Positions 53,861 through 64,000 of a DNA stretch of 64,000 nucleotides are shown here, one piece after another. Position 1 is the stretch's first letter. The number at the start of each line of letters is the position of its first letter. The notes under the pieces were generated by a model, which worked only from the letters and a program-made list of their open reading frames with translations, made no database searches and was not told the origin of the DNA. The position numbers were made by a program, and so were the translations under genes. Source of the DNA: Xiphias gladius (taxonomy: Eukaryota; Chordata; Actinopteri; Istiophoriformes; Xiphiidae); the NCBI RefSeq assembly GCF_016859285.1, contig NW_024401805.1, forward strand, positions 112,501 through 176,500, in the 5' to 3' direction.

Positions 53861-55000
53861 TAGTGAACCACCCCAGCAGGTGTTGGCGCTGGTGCACATA
53901 CTGACAAATATGCACGAGGTTAGAGACTGAGACTGGACGTGCACGAGACGCAGAGGAGCAGGTTGACTCTCGCAGCCTGTCGTTACAAAATGCTCGTTAT
54001 AAATAGAACAGGATGACGAGCAGGTTCGAACCCAACTCTTCAGATAAATAAACAGGGACGGAACCAAAGGACACGAACTGTAAACCAATATCTGACCTCT
54101 CTTGTTTTTCAGTCTTTTATTTTCCTGTTAGAGATTGAAGCGTTGTCACGTCATCAACACAGTTCACAGAGTCGGAATTAAAATGCTGCACACTGACGAT
54201 ATAACAACATCTCCACTGAGCCTGGTTTCACGACATTTATCGACCTCGTTACTAATGTTGGGCGTCCGATAGTTTTCTGTATTATCAAGCTTCAAGTCAA
54301 ATGTATCAGAGCTTTGAGGAAAAGGTCACCGTTCGTGATTACGACCTGGAAGTTGACGCGAGCGCTCGCCGTCACGATATTAACTCGGCCCGGTGCAGCC
54401 TCACAGAGCGGCCTGCGCGGCTGTAGACTCTTAGTCTGGTTAAAACTCATCCAGCGACAACTCGCTGAATCCCAGGCAGAAAACTATAAGAAAAGCAGCT
54501 CTTTTCTCACATTAATCCTTAATATCCTTCACCAGTAAGAGCTGCACTGAAAATACAACCTGCACCAAAGATGCAACAAAACTGCCTTTAAAAATCTGTA
54601 TTTGCACGAACCAGTGTTTGAAAGTTGGGCTGTGGAGTCTGCAGACAGAGTTTCAGCTGTAACTGTACTGAATATCTGGTCTCATGCGTAACTGTCTGAG
54701 AGCCTTTAGAGGCATCACGTCTGAAATAGAAGTGACTGATAACAGAGATTAGAAAAGCAGCTGGAGATGAAGTGGGTCACAAACTTTACAGTTTAAACTG
54801 AGAGACACAGCAGACGTCACTGTCCAGCAACTCAACTTTACCTTGAGTTTCATTTCGTTTTTTCACCCTCTGATTCGGGTTCCCTAGTGGAATATGAAAA
54901 GAACGAATGAGACACAGATTTCTAATCTAATGTTGTTGTGTTTTTTCTTATTTTGTAAAATAATTTCTCGTCTTATTGTTTTATGTCATTATTTGCCGTG

Positions 55001-55300
55001 TCTTATTTTGTGGAGTCACGTCTTATTTTGTGGAGTCACGTCTTATTTTGTGGAGTCATGTCTTATTTTGTCGAACCAAGTTTTATTTTGTCGAGTCACG
55101 TCTTATTTTGTGGAGTCGAGTCTTATTTTGTTGAGTCACATCTTATTTTGCTGAGTCACGTCTTATTTTGTGGAGTCACGTCTTATTTTGTGGAGTCACG
55201 TCTTATTTTGTGGAGTCACGTCTTATTTTGTCGAACCAAGTTTTATTTTGTCGAGTCACGTCTTATTTTGTCGAGTCACGTCTTATTTTGTCAGGTCAGG
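55001..55300 (+). repeat. 20-bp tandem array, 15 copies, TCTTATTTTGTGGAGTCACG
   Basis: Fifteen copies lie exactly 20 bases apart with no indels. Variants are GGAGTCACG, CGAGTCACG and CGAACCAAG at the unit end. The pair TCGAACCAAG then TTTTATTTTG occurs at 55071 and 55231, so an eight-unit (160-bp) higher-order block is repeated. Confidence 0.95.
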
Positions 55301-55455
55301 TCTTCTCGAGTCTTGAGCTTGAGGCTGAGGGTAAATTTGGACACAGAGACACAGACAGTCTCAGTCAGTGTCTCTGTCCTCTGTCGGTGGACAGTCAGCT
55401 CTGCTCTAAACTTGTCTCAGATCAGTGTTATTGTCGGTTGTGCAGAGATCAGGAT

Positions 55456-55778
55456 GCGGAGGAGGAGGAGGCGGAGGAGGTGGAGGAGGAGGAGGCGGAG
55501 GAGGAGGCGGAGGAGGTGGAGGAGGAGGAGGTGGAGGAGGCGGAGGAGGAGGAGGTGGAGGAGGCGGAGGCGGAGGAGGAGGAGGCGGAGGAGGAGGAGG
55601 AGGAGGAGGAGGAGGCGGAGGAGGTGGAGGAGGCGGAGGAGGCGGAGGAGGAGGAGGAGGTGGAGGAGGAGGAGGTGGAGGAGGCGGAGGAGGAGGAGGA
55701 GGAGGAGGTGGAGGAGGCGGAGGAGGCGGAGGAGGAGGAGGCGGAGGAGGAGGAGGTGGAGGAGGCGGAGGTGGAGGT
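55456..55778 (+). repeat. 320-bp GGA-type purine-rich tract
   Basis: About 107 triplets, almost all GGA with scattered GGC and GGT. In its three frames the plus strand reads as poly-Gly, Glu-rich and Arg-rich ORFs, and the minus strand as Ser- or Leu-rich ORFs; none is supported as a gene. Confidence 0.95.
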
Positions 55779-58700
55779 CCCCTGGCTGAAATCCAAGCAT
55801 CTAAACTTAGTCTGATGAAATACCCCGAGACACTCTGGGACTTTACTGTACATGTGAGGACCTGATATTCAGATCCTCAACAGCAAACTGATGATTTAAA
55901 ACTGCAGGGAGATGTTTGACCAGCAGGAGGCAGCAAAGCCACACGTGAACCGAGTTGATATGTGTTTACGAGTCTGAAGTCATCAAACACACGATTAGAT
56001 TAGATTTCAAATGAACTAATGTTCATTTATTAAGGAAGTTTAACGTTTCGACGGATAACACGGTTAACACTTAACTTCGTGAAGCATGTACTAGACGTCA
56101 GAATTAAAGTGTTAGCGCTCTTCAAAACCACATGTTGAGTTAAAACACCTGAGGTACATTTCAAAAAAAGGGGATTTCACTGCTTTTTCTCCCTCCAGAT
56201 CACATCAGACCAGATCTAAGACGCAGTTTCACAGTCGTAAAAACATTTCATGGTTAGCTAGTGGGGTAACATTGGCTCACTAGCCACCCAGGAATAAAAA
56301 GTGGTGATATTAGGGATAAAAGTGATTTTACTCCTGTACAAAAATTTATAATAAAATAAAGATTTTGACTTCCTCTATGACACATCTTCAGTGTTATCCG
56401 GTTACTTACAATCTGCAAATAGATCTGAAGTTCAGTTCCCGCCGATGATCTGAACTGATCTCGTTTTCTACAAATAAATGTAAAATAATTATGATGAGGA
56501 ATCATTTTTATATGACACTTTTCCCATGGACCCAGATGGAGGCATAAATAAAAGATGTTGAAAATCAGGGTTAAAAAGGATATTTAAGATTTTTTAAAAA
56601 TAAAGGTAAAAAAATATATAAAGAAACTACATTAAATGGTTTCGCATACGACACAACAAAAGAAAACAAGAATAATCGAAAAAATGCCAAACAGCCAAAA
56701 CTAAACTCAAGAAGTTTGAAGATATTATTTCCATCATGTTTGTGGATGTGGACTTTCTTTTAGATTTCTATATTTATATAAAATAAACCTCGAGTTGACT
56801 TGGAAATCATAATTTCTATGTTAAAAATAACAGAGCTGTGACTTTTCACAGCGTAACAGGACGTTTTGGGGCTTTACAGCCTGTGCTCGAGGAGTCAGTG
56901 GCGCTGCTGTTTAAAGAGTTAAATAAAGTGGTCTATAATGGTCCCTGGTCTGGTCTCTGGACCGTGAGTCTGACGGAAACTCTGGTGCAGAGCGTCCTCC
57001 TGTGGTCAGAGTCGGTAACTACACTAAAAAGGCGGAGTTAAATTCCTGTTAATCACTGTTCTCATAGTATTAAAACTTCTCCACCTAAAAACACAACCTG
57101 CTGCTCTCAGTGTCACAGTTTCCACCACAGCTCATTGGACAGACTATTTATTTATTTAGGACATTTATGTCATTTATTTTCTCTGCCTGACATCATGACT
57201 CACCTCATTTTATTCAACTTTTATCATAAAACAAAATGTTTTCCGGTAAAACTTTAACTAGTCTCAGGATATTTCTCTCTTTTTGTGTAAATTTACGACC
57301 TTTCCTCAGATTATTATGAATTTTGATCATAAATTTACAATATTAAAAAATGTTACTTTTTCAGGTGAAATTGTGGCTCAGAGCTTCTAAACTAAGGTTT
57401 AAATTATTCAATTTGTTCTTGTCTCATATTACAACACAGTTTTTCATTGGAATTACATTTTCTTTAAATCAATGTAAATTTACATTATTTTATGTTGTTA
57501 CCACTTATTCCTCTTGAATTAGAACTTTATTGTTACAACTGTTATGATATATGATCTCTTTCTTCTTTCATAAAATAATGACTCCTGTGGGTTTGTACTG
57601 TGAAGACTTTGAACTTTCTTCATAATATTATGACTTTGTCTTGTAAAAATAGCTTTACTTCTTAATATGACATGTTTCTCTTCATAAAAGTACTTTTTAT
57701 TCTGAAATTTAAACTTCATCTCAGTGTTTTTCCTCTGGATATTTCAGCTTTACTCACCAAAGGTCTGACTTTCTCCCTCAGAGCAGCCTTAACACTGTGT
57801 GTTAGCGAGTGCTTCCCGGTGTGTATTGTGTGTTACGGTGTTGTTGTCTGGCCTGCAGCGGTGTGTTGCTGTAGTTGGTATCAGGAGGACGTTCGTCATG
57901 TGATCAGCTGATTCTCTCAGTTGAAACTCAGATGTTTCATCACTTCAGCCTGAAGACACAAAGAAACACGGTCAGTTTATCTTCTCTGCTCTTTTATTCT
58001 CATTTATTAACTTCTGATTAGTTTTAACTTTATACTTTTAAACTGATGTCATAGTTTAAGGTTCACTGTAGAATAACTTGAATTCAGTCTGAATGAAGCG
58101 ACTGTAAAACATTCTGCGATTGTTAGAAAGTTTCTGTTAGTGTTTAATTATTCAACACAGCTGAAATTTAACTCATTATTTTCATAGATTTGTTTTTACT
58201 TAATGTTGGTTTTTAATCATTTAATCTGTAAAATGTCAAACTTAACCATAAATGCAATTACCGTCTCCAAAATACTCGTTTTTTATCAAAAATTCAATCA
58301 GCTGATCAGTTTCTTAACTAATCACTTTAACAGCAGATACTTTTACAAGCTGCTTAAAAAAACTGTGTGAAAATGTTTGAATCTAAAGAAAACTTCTTAA
58401 TGTCGTGGGTCAGTGTCTTTTAATTTGAAGGTGGTAATCAGCTGTTTTTCAATTGTCTGTATTTAAAGTTGAATCCAGTCAAATGTTAAAACCAACTAAA
58501 GATCAGCGAATTTCAGAGTCTGTTTCTTCGCTGCCGTTGTTACGTCAGTGATATAAACATGTTGAGATCATCATCAGGGTGTGGTGGGAAAAACAGCAAC
58601 TTTCACACAGGCGAGCAACCGACCGAGCAACCGGCAACTCAGCTCAAAGCAACATCACTGCAAGTTCTCAGCACAGGTTTCTCTTATTTTAACTGAATTT

Positions 58701-59738
58701 CCACTTTAAATGAAGGTTACTGAGACTTTGAACTGCAGATTTAAACATGTTTCACATCTTTTCATGCCAGGAGATGAAAGCTGTTTCCTCTGTCCTTTCT
58801 TTTATTTCTTTTAGATCATCAGGTCTTTTTATTTCCTCAGGACTGTACAAATGAGTCAAGAGACGCACTGATTAAAATATCTATCTTTGCTGAACTGGTC
58901 TGAGGTGGTGGACATGTGGGTCACAGGATGACATCGCTGTAATTTAAAAACACTGAGGTAGAGACAGAATGCAGCTGAAAATAAAAATAAAAGCTGAGTA
59001 AAAGTAGCTCCACATCAAATTTAAGGAGAGACCGATAAAAAATATCCGGACGTTTAGTCCAATCACACGATCCTACGTTTCCCACAATGCACCTGGATGG
59101 CGTCTCCCCGCTGCTAAACAGACGTTAAACTCCACACCTTCAGTTGGAGGGTGGAGGTTTGTTGTCTGATGACATCACTCTGACGTCATCCGGACACAGA
59201 TGACATCATATTAGCATAAGATGAGACTTATTCCTCGAAGTGTTGTGACTTTTCCTGCACATATAATATTACATCATTTTCCCTCATGGCATCACACTTT
59301 TTTTAATGTAAGTATAAATGTAATGTTTTTCTTTCTAACATTATGACTTTTTATTTGACATTTCAACTTTTTTCCCCATTACATTGTGACTTTTTCCTAA
59401 AAAAAACCCCTCAATTACTGTAAAAATACTGTGACTTTTTAATGACATTTTTTTTCCCCTCAATGTTTTTCTTTGTTGTCAAAATATAACTTTGGTAATA
59501 TTTGGGTTTGACTTTAGGACACGGACAAACAACGCACACATTATCATATAAATTGAAACTATAAAGAACCAACAGTAGAACCCTGAGGAACCCCACAAGT
59601 CATTATTATTATTGTTATTGTTATTGCTATTATTATTCCAACAGCATTGTTGTGATGGGCATGTTGCTCCGTGTCTGGCGGATGTTGATCCCGCTAGTGG
59701 CCGTAGCGACTAAAATAACTTTACGTATTTTTTATTAG
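55779..59738. other. Intergenic and probable mlph 5' region
   Basis: No exon could be supported. The first coding exon of mlph is preceded by a good splice acceptor (TTTTTTATTAG, AG at 59737-59738), so a non-coding mlph exon probably lies in this stretch, but I cannot place it. A TCATGTGA motif lies at 57896-57903. Confidence 0.45.
57896..57903. promoter_or_regulatory. TCATGTGA, candidate MITF/TFE M-box
   Basis: The palindromic-core E-box TCATGTGA is followed at once by another E-box, CAGCTG, about 1.85 kb before the first mlph coding exon. MITF controls many melanosome genes through this motif. An 8-mer of this kind is expected about once or twice in 64 kb by chance. Confidence 0.2.
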
Positions 59739-62700
59739 TTTCGGCACGATGGAGCGTAAGCTGGATCTTTCCCGTCTGACGGACGAAGAAGCCAAACACG
59801 TCTGGGAGGTGATTCAACGAGATTTTAACCTCCGTAAGAAAGAAGAGGAGAGACTCGGGTATGTACATCTATTTATCCATCCATCCATCCATCCGTCTGT
59901 ACTTATTTACTTACATTCCTACTTCTCTGTGGTACTTTTTCCACAGTGTCTTCAAACAACAAAGTGGAAACACACGTTAATACGTTTTATTCTATATGTA
60001 CAAAACTGATATTTCATATTGCAAACGTACTTTGTGAGACAGACGCTGGATCAATACAGTTTAACACAGTTTGATATATCAAGCCCTTCGCAATACATTT
60101 GCTCAAATCAAACAGGGTCAAGTCTTTGGGTCTTAATTTGGTTTTGACAGACAAGGCTTTTCTTTGTGACTCATGTGACTCGGTATCAGATCCAGTTTAA
60201 GTCCAGTCTGCTCTTTAAAGGAGCTGAGGAGGGTCTTGGGCTCACCTGGACAGGTTTCTCTGTTTCCGTGTATAAACCTGTAAACTGAGTCTCAACCGGT
60301 TCATGTGAAGTTTGGAGGAATGTGAGCGTGAAAGACGTCGTTGTTGTTGCAGTCGATCACGGCTCAGTCACACGGACAAGGGTCTGCAGCAGAAAACAGG
60401 ATGCTCACAAAGACTCCCTGTGTTTCCTATATAGACTCCAGCTCCCATCAGCCCTGGGGGCAAACTCATAAACACAGAGCCAGAAACCGCTGGAGAGAGT
60501 CTGCACTTAAATTCCAAACATTATGAACATTTTCCTACAGAAATATGCTTCATGTTCCGAGTGAAACGCGGAAGAGCTTTCCTGTCTCGGTGTGTGGAGT
60601 GAAACCGATCACACACATGATCAAAAACAACACGCCGTCGCTCTGAATGAATGAACCAATGAATGAGTCCTCTGTGAGCGCTGGAAGCTGCTGTGATAAT
60701 CCGATCATTACCGTGAAAATTACATTTATACAGGAAAAATACACGTCAACACGTTAAGACTTATTCCACTATTCAGCGGTAAAACTGAATCAGAGTCACA
60801 TCAGACTTGATTAGGAGGAATTTCAATGGCATTTCCACAGAAAACGTTTTTCAGTATCTTGATGCAGTTTTTTAGGCAGGGTCACTAACTCTGATCAAAG
60901 AAATAACTAAATAAATAATCTAATAAATACTTAAATAAATAATTAGGTTATTTAGGGTCAAAACAAATCACTTTGAACTCATGGATAAAACAATTCAGAA
61001 CTGCATCGACAGTGTCAAAAAAGTTCGATAACTTTAGAAAAAAAAAATACCCCATATAAAAATGACATCAAAATGTAATTAAAAAAAACAATAAACACAA
61101 ACACGGTCACAAGTTTTAAAGACAAAACAAACATTTTTTTTTTTAACCATAGAAACAAAAAGTGAAACAGTAAAGTTTTGTCTGCTCACAACAGCTAACA
61201 GCTAACAGCTAACAACAACCTTTTAGCAGCTTCGAATTTAAAAAGTTGGCCGTATTTATCTCGATATGGTCACAATGTTTGCTAAACATTATAAAACATT
61301 TTACCACGTTGCTAAAGAAATTGGTCAACCAATGGACAGAGACAGGGCCTCAAATGAAAACGTTTGACCCTGGTGGCCAAACGTTTGATCTTTGGTAACC
61401 GTAAATCTGAAATCGAAGCCTCATTCATACGGAAAGATACACACGTTTTCATAAAGGTAAACCATCAGATTTGACCCCATAGATACCAAAGGTATCGCGC
61501 TTTTTTAAAAAAAAATCCAGAGCGTATATCAGGATCAATTTTAACCAGCAGCTAATCCAACACCAACTGAGTCCGAGTTTGATTCTTATGGGAATTTCCG
61601 AGGCGTTGCCGGCATTTCTGATAGAGTTCAGTGGAACCTGCGTGACGGCCCGTAGCAGTGTGATCATGTAAAAGTGTGTGAAGAACAACAGGTCCTCTGA
61701 GCGGACTGAGCTCTGTACGTGGGTGCGTTGACTCCGTTTCCTCGAGGTGAATGTGGACATTCACTTTAACGACGGTGTCACATGAAACACTGTTCATTCA
61801 CAGCACCACATGTTCCCTCAGATTCAGCTGCTTCAATGAGAATGTGTTGATTTACAGACGTTGTAGGTTTTTCTACAAACCCATCCAGATCACAGCCTAA
61901 CTTGTCTAACCACAACCGCTCGGAGAAAGCCCCTGTTAAAAACCGCCTTAAAGTGTCAGATAAGTGGACTAATATATTATGTATGATTTGCAAATTTTCA
62001 CAGAAGAACACAAACCTGAGAGCCCGCTGAAAACTTAGTCTCAAATCCTAAGTATTTGTATATATTCACAATGAAACAAGCAAGATTGAGAGTTAACACA
62101 GAAAATAGTTAAACACTCAAAAACTGAGTTAATCTGCTTTTTGAGGACCGAGTTTGATTTGATTCGATTGAGGTTCCTGGCAACATAAACACAAACTTCT
62201 CTTTGATTCACCAGGTCCGATCTGGAGGAAAATCTGAAACCTTGGGAGGGCACTGAGCAAACGGAGGTCAAGGTTTCAGAACAAGGGTTGAAGCCAAAAA
62301 CCAGCTCATTTTGATCAGGTCCCATTCGGAGGGAATTTGTCACGTTGCTTTACAGCACAAAACTGAGGTTAAATCTTTTCTGTAGTTTTTGAAGGTGGAA
62401 GTTGGTGAAAGGGCCAGCGACCTAAATGACGAGAGAAAAACAGTGAAACGTCAAAACACTGTAAATCTGCTGTATTACTTTACAGTATAAAACAGTCAGA
62501 GGGGCGGGTTGTACCTTTTATCTATTAGCTTAGCTCCCGCTCAAGGTTTAATGCCAAATAGCACTCTCAGTTTTTCCTCCAAATCTCACCTGGTGGATCA
62601 AAATTTACGGTGCTTTTGTGTCACAGGGTTTGATCTTTGGTGTTTGTTTGATTCCTTGGCACGTCCATGATTTTCCATGAGCAAAGCCTCTCAAAGATTA

Positions 62701-64000
62701 AGCCATGGGACAACTTTCCCTCCAAATGTGATGTTCAAAATCGACAAAAGTCATAGCCCTGTGATTGACCTCCTCTCGCCTGATGTCAGCTGGGATTGGA
62801 TCCAGCCCCCCCCGCAACCCTAAAAGGATGAGTGGTACAGCTAATGGACGGATGGATGATATGTGGTGCTGCCTTCATCTGAAACACCAGCGCTCTCTGA
62901 ATTTCCCGTGCCATAGAGCAATTAAGCAGTTTTCACTCAGAATTTGAGCCAGTGGATCAACATTTACGGCGCTTTTGTGTCTTCAGGTTTGGTTCAGTTT
63001 GGCCTCTCCAACATCAGCGTCATATCAATGGTCATCAGCAGAATCTCTGAATCTCTTTTGTGCCATAAAGCAATTTAGTAGATTCCCTCCGAATCTGACT
63101 TTGAGGCGTGAAAATCTTGGGGGTGTTTTTTGTGTCTAATGGTTTTTCACTCAAGTCTCTCCAGGCTTTACATCTGGTTGCTCAGTGCCATCTCGTGCCA
63201 TAACGCAGTCCAGCAGATTTCCCTCCATTCTGGACCAAAACCTAGAGGTCTGGGCTCGTGTTTCTTTAGAGGAAGCCGGACTCCATGACCAACCTGTCCT
63301 CCTTGTTTTTTGCAGTGATTTGAAGACTAAGATCGAGAAGGAGGACACGAAGCGGGAGCTGCTGGGCTCCCAGAGCAAAGCGTCCGACTCGCTGTGTATC
63401 CGCTGCCTGCAGCCCTTCAAGTTCCTGGTCAACAGTAAGCGTCAGTGTTTGGACTGTCACATGTACACCTGCAAGTCCTGCAGCCGCTACAACAAGAAGG
63501 AGCATGGCTGGGTGTGTGACAACTGCCGCATGACCAGGTGAGACGCCACCTGGCGGGCGTGTCCGTCTCAGGAACACTGACGCACCACATTATTCCTTGA
63601 ATTTAGACATGAGCCCAGATCGCCGCTGCTCGTTGTTAACACACTCGACGTGACATTGGGGACATTATGGAATATTGTCTCAGACTGTCGGACAACTGAG
63701 GCCGTCCGACGACCTCGGGGCAGTTGGGCGTCAGAGACAGGCAGAGACCAAATTTACACCAAATGGAGTCGGCTCTCGCTCATCACTGCGTTTGTTAACG
63801 TGTTAGCGCTGACTATTACTTAGCGTTAAATGCTAAGCTGTTAGCATGGTGCTAGAAACAAAGCCAGACGCTCTCAGCACATTGTTAATTCCAAAATGTT
63901 TTCACGGCTCAAAGGTTTTTTTTGTTAAAACGTGTGTCTTTCATTACCCGGTGTGTTGTGTGTTGTGTCTTGTGTATGTTGTTTGGTGCCTATGTACAGA
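59739..64000 (+). CDS. mlph: Melanophilin, N-terminal Rab27-binding part (gene continues past window)
   Basis: Rab27a effector that links melanosomes to myosin Va. Two coding exons are visible. Exon 59749-59858 (ATG at 59749, upstream acceptor at 59738) encodes [20 protein letters not shown], then [17 protein letters not shown]. Exon 63316-63537 encodes [17 protein letters not shown] and a FYVE-like zinc finger with ligand pairs C64-x2-C67, C81-x2-C84, C89-x2-C92 and C104-x2-C107, ending CRMTR at a GTGAGA donor. Phases agree (GG|T and AG|). This is the Slp homology domain that grips Rab27. KLVNSKRQC-type wording ([12 protein letters not shown]) and the ...KRELL segment favour MLPH over the related MYRIP. 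Myosin- and actin-binding exons lie beyond 64000. mlpha or mlphb cannot be told. Confidence 0.88.
62520..63300 (+). repeat. Decayed ~130-150-bp tandem repeats in mlph intron 1
   Basis: Four diverged copies centre near 62570, 62920, 63070 and 63205. Each has GCCATAAAGCAATTxAGxAG, TTxCCTCCxAATCTxA and then a TTTACGGxGCTTTTGTGTC-like end. A transposon tail (62764-62861) interrupts the series. Confidence 0.6.
62764..62861 (+). mobile_element. LINE/SINE 3'-tail fragment of a common teleost type
   Basis: The phrase ATGTCAGCTGGGATTGGATC then CAGCCCCCCCCGCAACCCTA, AAAGGATGAGTGGTACAGCT and ATGGACGGATGGATG is the familiar fish retroposon tail that ends in ATGGATGG repeats. Only the tail is present. 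The family name is not certain. Confidence 0.7.
63538..64000 (+). other. mlph: mlph intron 2, truncated by window edge
   Basis: Follows the donor at 63538. No further exon is visible before the end. Contains GCTAAGCTGTTAGCATGGTGCTA-like text of the kind common in fish introns. Confidence 0.6.

Noticed and set aside
54983-55865. Frames reading as poly-Gly, Arg-rich, Glu-rich or Ser-rich proteins across the GGA tract
   Set aside because: Simple triplet repeat read in different frames on both strands.

Overview
The window is a piece of a ray-finned (teleost) fish nuclear chromosome. Genes are split by introns with GT/AG junctions. Microsatellites and minisatellites are abundant, the DNA transposons are typical fish families, and every recognisable protein is a vertebrate one. 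I found no bacterial, phage or defence-type system.

Layout, left to right. (1) 1-3.9 kb: gene-poor, with a Harbinger transposase remnant. (2) 3.9-13.2 kb, + strand: a complete 17-exon sorting nexin 9 gene (SH3, acidic linker, PX, BAR). (3) 13.3-18.4 kb: AT-rich spacer holding a dead Tc1-like transposon. (4) 18.4-28.1 kb, - strand: iqca1/DRC11, the ciliary IQ and AAA domain protein. Its ATPase core is readable, but several expected exons are absent and one exon junction looks frameshifted. (5) 28.2-30.8 kb: a CpG-richer divergent promoter zone. (6) 30.5-36.8 kb, + strand: ackr3 (atypical chemokine receptor 3, CXCR7), with an inferred 5' UTR exon, a roughly 4.8-kb intron and one coding exon. 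A decayed copy of its own C-terminal coding sequence follows the stop codon. (7) 37-49 kb: a long gene-free interval of degenerate tandem repeats, ending in a 2.3-kb minisatellite with long spurious ORFs on both strands. (8) 49.25-51 kb, + strand: an intronless MuRF-type TRIM gene (trim63-like) with its own TATA box. (9) 51-59.7 kb: spacer with a perfectly phased 20-bp array and a 320-bp GGA-type purine tract. (10) 59.7 kb to the window edge, + strand: the first two coding exons of melanophilin (mlph), which runs off the right end.

From general knowledge, iqca1 and ackr3 lie head-to-head in the human genome with MLPH further along the same band (2q37). The centre and right of the window therefore look like a conserved vertebrate block, while snx9 and the intronless TRIM gene are additions to it. 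The genes do not form one pathway: membrane remodelling in endocytosis (snx9), ciliary nexin-dynein regulation (iqca1), CXCL12 scavenging (ackr3), muscle ubiquitin ligase (TRIM) and melanosome transport (mlph). The most unusual material is local duplication and decay: exon-derived pseudo-copies inside snx9, the ackr3 tail relic, the duplicated 3' end of the TRIM gene, and the damaged or incomplete iqca1.
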